From positions 1-54,557 of IMG/VR virus record IMGVR_UViG_3300043429_000738: a DNA stretch of 54,557 nt; one strand, 5' to 3'. The position numbers and the translations under genes are program-made. The notes beneath the pieces were generated by a model. It did not search any database. It saw nothing but the letters and a program-made list of their open reading frames with translations, and had not been told where the DNA came from. This document shows positions 14,480 to 23,719 of the stretch, one piece after another. The DNA comes from a virus. Each line of letters opens with the position of its first letter. Position 1 is the stretch's first letter.

Positions 14480-16095
14480 CCGATCACCGTGCCGTCGCCG
14501 GGCTGCATGTGGACGATGGTGTGGCCCATCTGGTAGTCGCCGCCGAGCGTGTTGCTCTCGAAGCGGAAGCGCAGTTGGCGCCGCTGCTCCTTGAAGCGGA
14601 TCGTCTGATCCTGCGGCGTCGGCGGGTTCTTGTAGATGGTCAGCGGGGCGCTGTTCACCTCCGGTGCTTTGGCGTTGGCGCGCCCACGCACATCGACCGT
14701 CATGTCCCCGGACTGCACGAAGTCGGGCTCCATCACCAGCACCTGCAGCGCCCGGTTGACGCCCTGATCGACTGGCAGCGAGATGTCCGCCGTCTCGAAG
14801 TAGGACTGGATGGGGTAGATGAGCTGCCCGTCAATGGCGTCAACGCCGACCTCGTGGACCCACAGCTTGTAGAGCGGCACGCCGCTCTCCTCCGTGATGC
14901 GGGTCACGTCGTTCTCCGTGACGCGCGTGTCGTCCGCCTGCGTGATGCGCGTGCTGATGGGCTGCGGATCCCCAAGGACGCCCGTCATGAGCGGCTTGCG
15001 GAAGATCGTCGGGAACAGGCCCGCCGCGCGCCCGTCCTCGGGCAGCGCCGTGTCGTACCAGACATTCTCGCGCACGTTGTAGATCACGGCGTGGTTCGGC
15101 TCCGGGCTGTCGCCCTTGGGGAAGCACCACCAGATCTCGCCGAAGCGCGGCACCTTCATCGCGAACACCTTCTGGCGCTGCGCGTAGTTGAGGTTGTCGA
15201 AGAAGAAGTTGAGGTTGAGGTTGTTCTCGATCTCGCGCACGACGCCGTTGAACGACAGGAAGCGGTCCGTGCCGATCCAGTAGAAGATGCCGTCGTACTC
15301 GATGACGGACTGGGCCGACAGGATCGACGACTGGGCCGAGATGGTGTCGAACTGGAACACGGGCGTGCCGCCCACGTACGTCATGCGCAGCAGGCTGTCG
15401 GCCGACCAGAGCAGGCCCGAGGGGCTGTTGCCGGGGCCACCGCGCAGGGGCATGCCGCGCACGATCTTCTGCCCGGTGACGTACGCATTGCCCGCGCCGG
15501 AATTGATGAAATCGGTGGGGTCGCTCGGCACGGACCACATGACGTAGCCGTCGTTGCCGAAAGCCACGGTGTACGGGTGCAGGGCCACGACGCCGCCGGT
15601 GATGCTTGCATTGCCGGGGAGGTTGGTGACCTCTGCGAGAGGCCCAGAGCCGAAGGCGTCGCCGTAGAAGAGCTGGCCGCCCGCGCTGTTGCAGATGCAG
15701 TTGAGGTTCGGCGCCACCTGCGCGATGAGCTGCAGGCCCGAGCCACCGGCGGTGTCCACGTCGAACTGCCACAGGTTGGCGCTGCTCTGCGCGAGTGTGG
15801 TGGGCGTCCGGTTGATGATGTTCGAGGTGTTGTAGGTGCCGTCGATGGTGAGCTGCTGGATGGCGGAGGCCGACCCGGCGTGGACGTACGTGAGTTGGTC
15901 GATGGTGTAGCCGTGCAGCGTACGCGCCACGCTGCTCAGGTAGCGGTTGGCCACGCGGTAGCCGCCGATCTTGCGCGGCAGGCTGCGCTGAAAGCGGCAC
16001 CACGTGCCGTCCACGTACGCCCCGCCCTCCAAGCGCGTGCCGTCGCGCTTGATGCCCGGCTGGGACATTACGCGGGTGATGATCTCTTCAGCCAT
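14476..16095 (-). CDS. tail nozzle / DNA-stabilisation-like protein
   Basis: A 539-residue protein, mostly beta. The N-terminal RDGTRLEGGAYVDGTWCRFQ followed by LPRKIGGY, and blade-like repeats with FWIG/WSADSLLR strands, are the pattern of P22 gp10 or T7 gp12-type tail nozzle proteins that plug and extend the portal. Its usual partner, an adaptor, is at 20260-20913. It overlaps the next small gene by 4 bp. Assignment rests on pattern recognition, not alignment. Confidence 0.75.
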   Translation of the reverse strand: MAEEIITRVMSQPGIKRDGTRLEGGAYVDGTWCRFQRSLPRKIGGYRVANRYLSSVARTLHGYTIDQLTYVHAGSASAIQQLTIDGTYNTSNIINRTPTTLAQSSANLWQFDVDTAGGSGLQLIAQVAPNLNCICNSAGGQLFYGDAFGSGPLAEVTNLPGNASITGGVVALHPYTVAFGNDGYVMWSVPSDPTDFINSGAGNAYVTGQKIVRGMPLRGGPGNSPSGLLWSADSLLRMTYVGGTPVFQFDTISAQSSILSAQSVIEYDGIFYWIGTDRFLSFNGVVREIENNLNLNFFFDNLNYAQRQKVFAMKVPRFGEIWWCFPKGDSPEPNHAVIYNVRENVWYDTALPEDGRAAGLFPTIFRKPLMTGVLGDPQPISTRITQADDTRVTENDVTRITEESGVPLYKLWVHEVGVDAIDGQLIYPIQSYFETADISLPVDQGVNRALQVLVMEPDFVQSGDMTVDVRGRANAKAPEVNSAPLTIYKNPPTPQDQTIRFKEQRRQLRFRFESNTLGGDYQMGHTIVHMQPGDGTVIG

Positions 16096-16117
16096 GCGGG
16101 GCCCCTACCTCAGCCCG

Positions 16118-19100
16118 TCACGAGAGCGTGTCGGTGACGACGGACCAGTTGGTCCCGGTGTACATCAGCGTCAGCACCGACACCGCCGATGAGATCGTGA
16201 TTGACGTGTTCCCCGGCGTCTGGATGTTCCCGGTGCCAGACGTCGCGATGTCGCGGATGAGCGTGGGGTTGCCGACCGCGAAGTTGCGCAGGTAGAGGAT
16301 GTCACCCGTCTGCAGGACGCAGTTTGCCGCCGCGTTGATGCGGTCCAGATTGCCGCCGCCGGTGCCCGTGTTGACGATGGCCGAGTAGATGCGGCTCGGC
16401 GAGGGGACGACCGTCATCGTGCTCGACGCCGTCACACTGGTGTAGTTGCCGTCGGGGTTGTTGACGCTCTGCACAAAGCCCCCGCCGATGCTCGTCGGGA
16501 CGAAGAGGGCGTCGCTGACGAACGTGGCGTAGTTGTTGCTGACGTTGGTTTGCGCGGCCCAAGCCGCCTCGGGATACGTGACCAAGTCAGAGACCGACGC
16601 GACGGACACAAAGTACTTGGTCTTGCCCGAGTTTGAGCCCTTCGGCCGCAGCCACGTGTTGTCGGTGACGGTCAGCGCCGGGCAGTTGTTGCTCGTGTAC
16701 ACGAAGGCGACGTAGGAGCCCCCGCCCGTGTACCTGAACTCGCCGTGCATGACGTTGTTGGTGATAGACACCCCGGCGCTGTAAGTGCCCAGTTCGGCGA
16801 CAAAGCGGGCCAAGTACGAGTGCACGTTGTTGTCATAGCGGATGTACCGCAGGCTGTTGTCAACCGTGTTCATGACCGTCGGCGCGGCAACAGTCGAGGA
16901 CGCGCTGAGGACGTACACGCCCGCGCCCCCGGTCGTGCCAGAGGTCTGGGATACGATGGTGGTGCCGCTCGTCACCCCGGACCCGACGACTGCCCGTCCG
17001 ATCCTGATGACGCCGGTGGGGACCGGGCTGGCAGCGACGGTGAGGGTCGTCCCCGAGATGGTCCCGGTGAAGGTGACAGGATTGCTCGCGGAGGAGAAGT
17101 TGGTCCAGAGGGCCGCGTAGCACTCGGACACCTCGTTCCCGCAGATGCCGAGGAGGCAGTCCGTCCAGTACCACTGGGCGGTGGCGCTGCCCAGCACCGC
17201 GAAGGCGTACGCAAAGCCGCGCACGGTGTTGTCCCTGACGGTGCCACGGCGCGGGCCACCGTAGGCCAGCACGATGCCGTACGTCCTGTCTGCCGGATCG
17301 GCCTCCATGGCCGTCGAAGCAACTGTCTGGCTGATGTTGACGACGTACACGCCCGCGCCGCCCGCCGGACCCGAGGTCTGAGCCGAGATGGTGGTCCCCT
17401 CCTCAACCCCCACGCCGGTTACCCTAGCGCCAATGACGACAGTGCCGGAGAGGGCCGAAACCGTCAGGTTGAAGCCCGAGATGACCCCCGTGAAGGTGGC
17501 CGAAGTCGGGACTTCAGTCGTCCACTGGTACGTGGATGTCACGAGGTTGCCCGTGACCTCCGGCTCGTAGCCGCGCACGGTAATGCCGTCTGAGTTGCAG
17601 TCGAGGATCCGGTTGTCCTTGAACTGCTCTTGGTAGCAGCCGGGGTGCGACGTCAGCTCCTCGTAGCAGTGCGAGAACTCGCCGTCGCGGCAGTAGCTGC
17701 GGGTGTTGCAGAACAGCAGCGAGCCGCCGTACGTGAAGTCCACGGACTGCGCGCCGTAGCTCTCGTTCAGGCCCACGAAGCCGCAGTCCTGCGAGCCGAT
17801 GGTCTTGAAGCGGTTGTACTTGGCGTGCATCGTGGCGTAGTTCCACGCCAGCGTCGGGTCGTTGCGGTGGATGATGTTCCGCCCCTCGCACTGGAAGGAC
17901 GCAGTCCACACCACCGATGTGCCTTGCACGCTGCCGCGCAGGATAGTGCAGTCTCGCACCGTGCAGTTGTACGCCCACGTCCCGAGGGTCAGGTCGGCAC
18001 CGCTCGCGTTGCGCTTCAGCGTGCCGCCGACCCAATGCGCGTTTTCGCACGGCGTGATCTTCTGCGCCGCAGAAGTGGTGCGCAGGGTTTCCGTTTCGCC
18101 AGCCGCAGTGACGTTGTAGCCGGGGAAGAGAATGGGCTTGGCGAGGGAGTACACCCCGCCGCCGCTGCTGGCCTGAATGAAGTTGAACTCGCCGAAGTAC
18201 GCGTAGGGCAGGCTGGCCGTTCCGTCGCCCAGCCACCAGACACCGGCGTCCACGCGGGACAGCGAGTTGCGGACGGCCACGAGGTGGACCAGATCGCCCG
18301 CCGCAAACGTGGGCGAGCCTGACAGCGAGAGGGTGGTGTCGCCGGTTGTCTTCGCCACCGAGAAGGCGAACTCAGCGCCCGCAGTGCCCGTGAACGCGAT
18401 GCCGGTCGTGCCGCTGGGCGTGTTGACGAAATCGACAATGGCGCCAGCCGCGCAGGAGACGGTGACGTTCGACTTCATCGCCAGCGTGTTGTAGATCATG
18501 TAGACGCCGTCGGGCACGACCACGGTCCCGCCACCAGCGGCGTAGGCCGCGTCGATGGCCGCTTGGAAGGCCGCCGTGTCGTTCGCCACGCCGTCACCGA
18601 CCGCGCCGTAGTCCTGCACAGACGCGGTCTGCTCGAGTTTGGTCTGGACCGTGCCCGCCACCGCGCCGGGGCTGGTGGAGGTGTAGTTGACCAGATTGGC
18701 GTTCGTCGTGCCAAGGGGCACCACCTGAATGACGACCACCTCGATGTTGTTCGTGCCCGCAGCAGGGGCGACGTTGAACGTGATGACCGCCCCGGTGAGG
18801 CTGTACGTGTTCTTCTGCTGGTATACGCCGCTGACGTATACCTGCGTGTTGGCCTCGTTGATCGGCGGGTACGCCAGCGTGAAAGCGGTCTGCGCGCCGG
18901 TTCCCGAAAACATCTCCGAGTAGACGCTGCCGGGGGCCGGGGTTCCGGTGTTCACGATGGTGACCGTGCCGGGCCCATTGACCACGCTGATGCCCGTGCC
19001 GCCCGTCAGCGTCGCCTGCACGAAGCCGGGCGTCGCGGCGTTGCCGATCAGCATCTGCCCGTCGGTGATCGGGGCCGGAAACAGTACGGCCTGCGCGGAC

Positions 19101-20248
19101 GGGGCGTCCGCCGCAGTGACCAGCGGGTCGGAGTAGGCCGAGATGCCGATGTTGGCGCGCGCGCCAGAGGCCGCAGTGGCCCCTGTGCCGCCCTGCCCCA
19201 CGCCGAGAGGCACCTCCAGCGTGCTGCTGTCGCCCAGCACGACTTCCGTCCCGTCGCAGTACAGAATGGCGCTGGAGTTCGTGGCCACCGGCACCGGCAC
19301 GACCTGCGAGACGGTGCCCACCGAGAGGGTGGCGCCCGTCGTGCGGTTGTTGACCCAGTACTGTTGCACCGTGTCGGGCACGACGATAACGACGTTGGAG
19401 GTCAAGGTGCCCGTGAAGCGGTAGGCGATGCGGTTCAACTCGTAGCCACTAAGCGTGTACACGCCGCCCGCCGCAGGGACAGGGATGCTGACGAAGTCGA
19501 AGGTGAACTCCGCGTTCTGCCCAAGGCCGACCGTGTACCACTTGGCATCGCCGTCGGAGATGATCATGGCGCTGTCTTCGGGCGCAAGGGTGAGCCCCAC
19601 CCCACCATTGATGAGGTCCGCGCCCGCCGGGCTGACCAACAGGACGCCGCCGCCTTGGTTGCGGATGCGGAAAAAGAACGTGTTGCCCACCGCAGCGGCG
19701 GTCGGAAGCGAGACTGTGGAAGCTCCGGGGCCCGTATAGACGTACGTCGTGGCGCGGTTGGAGACGGTGGGCGACAGGTGGGTCGTGAACTCCGAAAAAA
19801 GCGCCGACTGCGCAAGCTGGGCGCCCACGACGGTCAGGCCGGGCCCGGCCAGCGCGGAGGCCTGCACGGTCGCCGTGGAGGCGCCCATCTGGTAGACCTC
19901 CCACGTACCGGCGGCGGTCGCGTTGTCCGTGAGGTAGATCTGCCACTGCGTGCCGCTCGCGACCGTCGCGAGGGTGCCGCCCGCGTCGTCCTTGACGAGG
20001 AAGCTGTGCGTGCCGCCCATGTTGTTGAACAGCACGCTCTGGCCGGGGCCTGTCCGCGTCGCGTCCGGCATGATCACGCTGAGCCCGGCACTGGCCGGGG
20101 TGACGCCGATGATGCGCGCCGCGACCGTGACGTCGCCCGAGGCCTCAAGCGGCCACTCCAGCGTCGTGTCAGTCGCCAGCGCCAGCGGCAGGTACGACAC
20201 GTCCGAGGGGTAGATCGTCGTACCGCCAAAGACCGAGGTATAGGACAT
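16118..20248 (-). CDS. tailspike/tail fibre with pectate-lyase-like beta-helix
   Basis: A 1376-residue adsorption protein. The N-terminal ~530 residues are beta-rich virion-binding and stalk domains. From about residue 541, VQDYGAVGDGVANDTAAFQ and then GGGTVVVPDGVY is the typical start of the pectate-lyase-3 superfamily right-handed beta-helix that binds or cleaves surface polysaccharide. Two copies of a ~65-residue fibre module (GTTI..QTSG..GGAGVYV) lie inside the beta-helix region near residues 914 and 1056. The catalytic acids cannot be assigned by eye. The gene sits between the nozzle and the adaptor. Confidence 0.82.
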   Translation of the reverse strand: MSYTSVFGGTTIYPSDVSYLPLALATDTTLEWPLEASGDVTVAARIIGVTPASAGLSVIMPDATRTGPGQSVLFNNMGGTHSFLVKDDAGGTLATVASGTQWQIYLTDNATAAGTWEVYQMGASTATVQASALAGPGLTVVGAQLAQSALFSEFTTHLSPTVSNRATTYVYTGPGASTVSLPTAAAVGNTFFFRIRNQGGGVLLVSPAGADLINGGVGLTLAPEDSAMIISDGDAKWYTVGLGQNAEFTFDFVSIPVPAAGGVYTLSGYELNRIAYRFTGTLTSNVVIVVPDTVQQYWVNNRTTGATLSVGTVSQVVPVPVATNSSAILYCDGTEVVLGDSSTLEVPLGVGQGGTGATAASGARANIGISAYSDPLVTAADAPSAQAVLFPAPITDGQMLIGNAATPGFVQATLTGGTGISVVNGPGTVTIVNTGTPAPGSVYSEMFSGTGAQTAFTLAYPPINEANTQVYVSGVYQQKNTYSLTGAVITFNVAPAAGTNNIEVVVIQVVPLGTTNANLVNYTSTSPGAVAGTVQTKLEQTASVQDYGAVGDGVANDTAAFQAAIDAAYAAGGGTVVVPDGVYMIYNTLAMKSNVTVSCAAGAIVDFVNTPSGTTGIAFTGTAGAEFAFSVAKTTGDTTLSLSGSPTFAAGDLVHLVAVRNSLSRVDAGVWWLGDGTASLPYAYFGEFNFIQASSGGGVYSLAKPILFPGYNVTAAGETETLRTTSAAQKITPCENAHWVGGTLKRNASGADLTLGTWAYNCTVRDCTILRGSVQGTSVVWTASFQCEGRNIIHRNDPTLAWNYATMHAKYNRFKTIGSQDCGFVGLNESYGAQSVDFTYGGSLLFCNTRSYCRDGEFSHCYEELTSHPGCYQEQFKDNRILDCNSDGITVRGYEPEVTGNLVTSTYQWTTEVPTSATFTGVISGFNLTVSALSGTVVIGARVTGVGVEEGTTISAQTSGPAGGAGVYVVNISQTVASTAMEADPADRTYGIVLAYGGPRRGTVRDNTVRGFAYAFAVLGSATAQWYWTDCLLGICGNEVSECYAALWTNFSSASNPVTFTGTISGTTLTVAASPVPTGVIRIGRAVVGSGVTSGTTIVSQTSGTTGGAGVYVLSASSTVAAPTVMNTVDNSLRYIRYDNNVHSYLARFVAELGTYSAGVSITNNVMHGEFRYTGGGSYVAFVYTSNNCPALTVTDNTWLRPKGSNSGKTKYFVSVASVSDLVTYPEAAWAAQTNVSNNYATFVSDALFVPTSIGGGFVQSVNNPDGNYTSVTASSTMTVVPSPSRIYSAIVNTGTGGGNLDRINAAANCVLQTGDILYLRNFAVGNPTLIRDIATSGTGNIQTPGNTSITISSAVSVLTLMYTGTNWSVVTDTLS

Positions 20249-20259
20249 CGAAGGTTCCC

Positions 20260-20913
20260 TTATGCTTCGCTGCGCATGGTGGCGCGGTCAAGGATCTTGG
20301 CGAGGTCTTCGCCGTTTAGCATACCTGCCGCCCGGTCGTAATAGTTTTGCCACGTCGTGATGCGCTCGTCGTTCTTGAGGAACGGCGTCGCCTCCAGCAG
20401 TGTCCCGTACAGCAGCAACTGCGGCGCGTATTCGGTCAGCCAGTTGGTCTGGGTGACATCGTCCAGCAGCGGCGGCAGCTCGTAGTACAGGATCTCGAAC
20501 GGGTATGCCACGTCCGGCGTGGGCGCAAAGAGCCAGTGGTCGTAGTCGTAGTCGCTGTAGAACAGCGGCTGGGCGGTCTGGCTCTCGTCCGGCCAGTAGG
20601 AGCGGCAGTACTCGTACGAGCGCGTGAAGAGCGGCGTGCGCTGCGACAGGGTGGGGCCGGTGCCGAAGTTGATCGAGATCGTGTCGCGCCAGCGGTCGGG
20701 CTTGTCGTACACCGACTGCCCGACCGCCATTGTGCCGTTCACGACGTGGATGAAGCCCTGCACCTTCAGCTCGCGGGCGATACGCCGCTCCGCGAGGTTG
20801 ATCAGGCGCGGGATCTGCTCGAACACGACCGGGTCGCTCGCGTAGGACGAGCCCCGCTCCAGATAGCGCTGGACGTCTTCCTTGAGCGTCGCGAAGGTCA
20901 TGTTCGTGGCCAT
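20260..20913 (-). CDS. head-tail adaptor protein (SU10-adaptor-like)
   Basis: A 217-residue helical protein. LINLAERRIARELKVQGF near the N-terminus, the YPFEILYYELPPLLDDVTQT strand and then NWLTEYAPQLLLYGTLLEA are characteristic of the phage SU10-type adaptor family, which docks below the portal and carries the nozzle. Length agrees with that family. It follows the lysis genes and precedes the tailspike, so tail-assembly and lysis genes are interleaved here. Confidence 0.8.
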   Translation of the reverse strand: MATNMTFATLKEDVQRYLERGSSYASDPVVFEQIPRLINLAERRIARELKVQGFIHVVNGTMAVGQSVYDKPDRWRDTISINFGTGPTLSQRTPLFTRSYEYCRSYWPDESQTAQPLFYSDYDYDHWLFAPTPDVAYPFEILYYELPPLLDDVTQTNWLTEYAPQLLLYGTLLEATPFLKNDERITTWQNYYDRAAGMLNGEDLAKILDRATMRSEA

Positions 20914-20933
20914 GGGCCGCTTCTCCTAGATAG

Positions 20934-21095
20934 TCACTTTTCGACGGCGTTGCGCAGGAAGCCAAGGCCAAGGCCGCCGAGGATCAGCCACACTTCTTCC
21001 GGCACCGCGATGCCGAAATGCTTGGCCACGGCCAGACCGATAATGGTCACCGCCGCCGCGTACGTCTTCTTGCCTTGCAGAATGTTCGCAAACAT
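20934..21095 (-). CDS. small membrane protein, holin candidate (53 aa)
   Basis: A 53-residue protein with an N-terminal KKTYAAAVTIIGLAVAKHFG hydrophobic stretch and a second one (VWLILGGLGLGFL) ending in RNAVEK. Two short membrane segments and a location 2 bp after the endolysin stop suggest a holin. Similar small proteins are common next to amidases. No experimental basis; a role in lysis timing is inferred from size, hydrophobicity and position. Confidence 0.7.
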   Translation of the reverse strand: MFANILQGKKTYAAAVTIIGLAVAKHFGIAVPEEVWLILGGLGLGFLRNAVEK

Positions 21096-21097
21096 GG

Positions 21098-21523
21098 TCA
21101 GTCTCCTGTTTCGGCGAGCCAGCTATCGACGTCGAAGCTGGGGCAGGCCTTCTTGACGCCCGGCCAGTCGCGGTGCCCGCGAATGAGCAGGGTGGGGTAG
21201 CGCTCCTTATACGTCCGAATGAGGGTCAGGAGCGACTTTTTCTGCGCGGGGGTGCGCGTGTCCTTGGGGTTCATGTTCTTGTCCACCCCGCCGATGTAGC
21301 AGATGCCGATGTTGCCCGTGTTGGCGCCCCCGACGTGCGCGCCCTTCTGGTCATCGCGCAGCGTGCGGTGCATGGAGCCGTCAAGCTCGATGACCCAGTG
21401 GTAGGACGTCTGGCCGAACTTGGCCTTGTCCCACTCGGTGATCTGCTCGTGCGTCACATGCCGCCCCTCGGGCGTGGCCGCGCAGTGTACGGTGAGGAAA
21501 CGGACGGGTCCGAGGGCGGGCAT
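21098..21523 (-). CDS. endolysin, N-acetylmuramoyl-L-alanine amidase
   Basis: A 141-residue Amidase_2 (T7 lysozyme-like) enzyme that cleaves the amide bond between muramic acid and the peptide of peptidoglycan. Probable zinc ligands are His13 (TVHCAATP), His117 (GHRDWPGVKKACPSFD) and Cys127; Tyr41 and Lys125 fit the catalytic positions. SYHWVIELDG and IGICYIGG are family hallmarks. There is no signal peptide, so it should need a holin; candidates lie directly on both sides (20934-21095 and 21523-21780). Confidence 0.92.
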   Translation of the reverse strand: MPALGPVRFLTVHCAATPEGRHVTHEQITEWDKAKFGQTSYHWVIELDGSMHRTLRDDQKGAHVGGANTGNIGICYIGGVDKNMNPKDTRTPAQKKSLLTLIRTYKERYPTLLIRGHRDWPGVKKACPSFDVDSWLAETGD

Positions 21524-21780
21524 CAGCTCTTGTCTTCCTTCTTGTCCAGCTTGCTGAAAATCGTGTTCAGCGTGTTGTCGATCTTGGTGAGACCGGCGCG
21601 CATCTCTTCCTTCATGTCGCTCATAGCCGATTTCCAGTCTTCCTTGGAGACGTATTGCTTCGGCATCTCGCGCACGTCCGCGTCCAGCCGCTCGATGGCC
21701 TTCGACAGGTTGTTCAAGACCCAGCCTCCGAGGAAACCGACCATGCCAACAAGGATGTTGAAAAGCACTTGGTAGTCCAC
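21523..21780 (-). CDS. membrane-anchored coiled-coil protein, lysis cassette
   Basis: An 85-residue protein starting with GTG. One hydrophobic helix (YQVLFNILVGMVGFLGGWVL) is followed by a charged coiled coil (IERLDADVREM, then KEEMRAGLTKIDNTLNTIFS) and a Lys-rich end. This architecture resembles haemolysin-XhlA-like or pinholin-associated proteins. It abuts the endolysin gene by 1 bp, so a holin or holin-partner role is inferred. Other membrane functions are possible. Confidence 0.7.
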   Translation of the reverse strand: MDYQVLFNILVGMVGFLGGWVLNNLSKAIERLDADVREMPKQYVSKEDWKSAMSDMKEEMRAGLTKIDNTLNTIFSKLDKKEDKS

Positions 21781-21792
21781 CGTCGTCCCCGC

Positions 21793-22155
21793 TTACTTCA
21801 GGTTGCGCAGTTTGTAGATCGTGCTGAGGTACACCCCCGTCACGCCGTCAACGAGGTTGGCCACGGCGCGATTGCCCCGGCAGATGCTCTCGTGGTTCTT
21901 CTCGATCCAGTCGGCGTCCGCCTCGAGCAGCTTGAGCACGTCGCCCTTGGTGGCCTCCGGTGCCGGGATGTTGCCGATCAGCTCGTACGCGCCCTGATAG
22001 GCCTCCACGAGCGTGTCGATGGCGTCGATGACCTCGTCGTAGAAGCTGCCCAGCGCCTGATGCTTGGCAAAGCTGCCAGCGCCGGTCGTGCGCCAGTGCT
22101 CGAAGTGGGCGACGTTGCGCGCGTAGAAGACGCGGCTGATGAGCTGCTCGATCAT
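21793..22155 (-). CDS. DUF5856-like four-helix protein
   Basis: A 120-residue all-alpha protein. VAHFEHWRTTGAGSFAKHQA and LGSFYDEVIDAIDTLVEAYQ match the pattern of phage DUF5856 proteins, which look like small ferritin/Dps-type bundles: 'HW..T...KH.ALG.FYDE..D..D..VE'. Metal-binding His/Glu residues are plausible but not proved. It shares one base with the preceding fibre gene's stop (TAATG) and precedes the lysis genes. Confidence 0.75.
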   Translation of the reverse strand: MIEQLISRVFYARNVAHFEHWRTTGAGSFAKHQALGSFYDEVIDAIDTLVEAYQGAYELIGNIPAPEATKGDVLKLLEADADWIEKNHESICRGNRAVANLVDGVTGVYLSTIYKLRNLK

Positions 22156-23630
22156 TATGCGATCCTCAGTGCGGGAACGATGATGGACGGGATCGCGGGG
22201 GCGATGGCGCCCACCGCCGTGGCGTCGGCCGTAACGGCGACGTTGGACACCAGCCACATGACCTCGATGTACTGGCCCGCCGTGACCGCCTCGATGATAG
22301 ACACCGTGAGGACCGTGACGCCCCCGTCAGCCGCCTTGGGTACGGAGACGACGCTGGCCGAGTTGGCGATATCGACCCCGTTCTTCCTGAACCAGACAGT
22401 GGCGGTGTGGTCCGCTGCGTCTGTGTTTTTGAACTGGATCGACGGGTTGAGCATGTACGTGCCCGCAGCCGTGAAGGTGATCTGGGTGCTGGCGTTGACG
22501 GTGATGCCCGTGCCGGTGGTGCCGGTGTTCATCGTGAAGGCCGTGGCGGTTGACGTGCTGCCCGTCTGGTCCAAGGTGCTGCTGGCGTTGATCTGCGCGC
22601 GTCCCGCCAAGTCGAGGAAGGGGACCGTCGGGCTGGCTGTCATGGCCGAGACGCCGTTGCCCTTAACGTAGCCGGTGAGCGTACCGGCGCCGGTGCCGCC
22701 CCCCGCGACGCCCACATAGCCCCACGTGGGTGTGGTCGCCGAAGTGCTGCCGGTCATGGAGACTGGCGCGACGGTTTGGCTGATGCTCACTGAGTAAGTG
22801 CCCGCGCCACCCGGCGTGCCGGTGAGCTGCCCGGTGATGGTGGTGCCGCCGGAGACGCCGGAGCCCGCGAGAGCCATGCCGGATGTGACAAGGCCAGAGG
22901 CCACCGCGCTCACAGTCAACGTCGTGCTGGATATGGTCCCCGTGAAAGACGCACTTGCGCCCGCCAGCAACGCCGCACCAGTGGCGGGGGAGGGCGGCAC
23001 CACACCGAGGGCCGCTGTCCCCGTTGCGTAGAGCATATTGCCCGCCGAGTAGGAGGACTGGCCCGTGCCTCCGTTGGTGGCGGGCAAGGCACCCGTGACG
23101 GCAGCCGTAAGGTCCACCACGCCCCACGCGGGGGCGGTTGAGTTGATGCCGGTCATGACAACCGACGAGGCGCTCTGCGCGATGCTCACCTCATAGGTGC
23201 CCGCGCCGCCCGTCGTGCCTGTGAGCTGCTCGACGATGGTCGTTCCGCCGGTGACGCCGACACCGCTCAGGACCATGCCGGGGATGAGAACCCCCGAAGA
23301 GACAAGCGTGACAACCATCGTCGTGCTGGAAATACTGGCGGTGAAGGTCGCTGAGGCGGTTGAAAGCAGCACCTTGTTTGCGCCGCCCGCCGCGATGGCA
23401 GAGAGCGACGTTGCCGAAGTTGCGTAAACCATGTCACCCGTAACGTAACCGGTCAAGCCGGTGCCGCCCGCCGTCACAGGCAGCACGTTGGCCGCGTCTG
23501 TGGCGTACGAGGCCGCCACGGCGCTCGAGGGCGCCCTGACGCTGACGCCGCCCTGCACCAGCTCGAGGAACTCGGTGCCCCCCAGCGGGAGGGCGGCGGG
23601 CGGCAGGGCGGAGATCTTAACGGTTGCCAT
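22155..23630 (-). CDS. tail fibre protein with repeated beta modules
   Basis: A 491-residue protein starting MATVKISALPPAALPLGG, a common fibre N-terminus. Two ~65-residue copies of the 'FT..IS.TT...GTTI..QLTGT.GGAGTY' module are near residues 95 and 225, and they are also present in the 1376-residue tailspike. The Gly/Ser/Thr-rich composition and a C-terminal jelly-roll-like region (AGTYMLNPSIQFKNTDAADH) suit a trimeric fibre. A strong stem-loop lies just upstream of its start. Receptor unknown. Confidence 0.8.
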   Translation of the reverse strand: MATVKISALPPAALPLGGTEFLELVQGGVSVRAPSSAVAASYATDAANVLPVTAGGTGLTGYVTGDMVYATSATSLSAIAAGGANKVLLSTASATFTASISSTTMVVTLVSSGVLIPGMVLSGVGVTGGTTIVEQLTGTTGGAGTYEVSIAQSASSVVMTGINSTAPAWGVVDLTAAVTGALPATNGGTGQSSYSAGNMLYATGTAALGVVPPSPATGAALLAGASASFTGTISSTTLTVSAVASGLVTSGMALAGSGVSGGTTITGQLTGTPGGAGTYSVSISQTVAPVSMTGSTSATTPTWGYVGVAGGGTGAGTLTGYVKGNGVSAMTASPTVPFLDLAGRAQINASSTLDQTGSTSTATAFTMNTGTTGTGITVNASTQITFTAAGTYMLNPSIQFKNTDAADHTATVWFRKNGVDIANSASVVSVPKAADGGVTVLTVSIIEAVTAGQYIEVMWLVSNVAVTADATAVGAIAPAIPSIIVPALRIA

Positions 23631-23651
23631 TGGGGGTATCCTTCAATCGAA

Positions 23652-23688
23652 CAGCGCTGGCGGCGGGAGAGGAGCACCGCCAGCGCTG
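23652..23688 (-). terminator. 12-bp perfect stem-loop between gene 23720-23947 and fibre gene
   Basis: CAGCGCTGGCGG (23652-23663) and CCGCCAGCGCTG (23677-23688) form a perfect 12-bp stem with a 13-nt loop. On the minus strand it follows the 75-residue gene and is followed by TTCGATT, a short T-containing tail, so it can act as an intrinsic terminator or attenuator ahead of the fibre gene at 23630. The rest of the 23631-23719 gap holds only the fibre ribosome binding site (GAAGGA). Confidence 0.65.
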
Positions 23689-23719
23689 CCACATCCCGAG
23701 GGGAGCACGCCCCGGGTGT

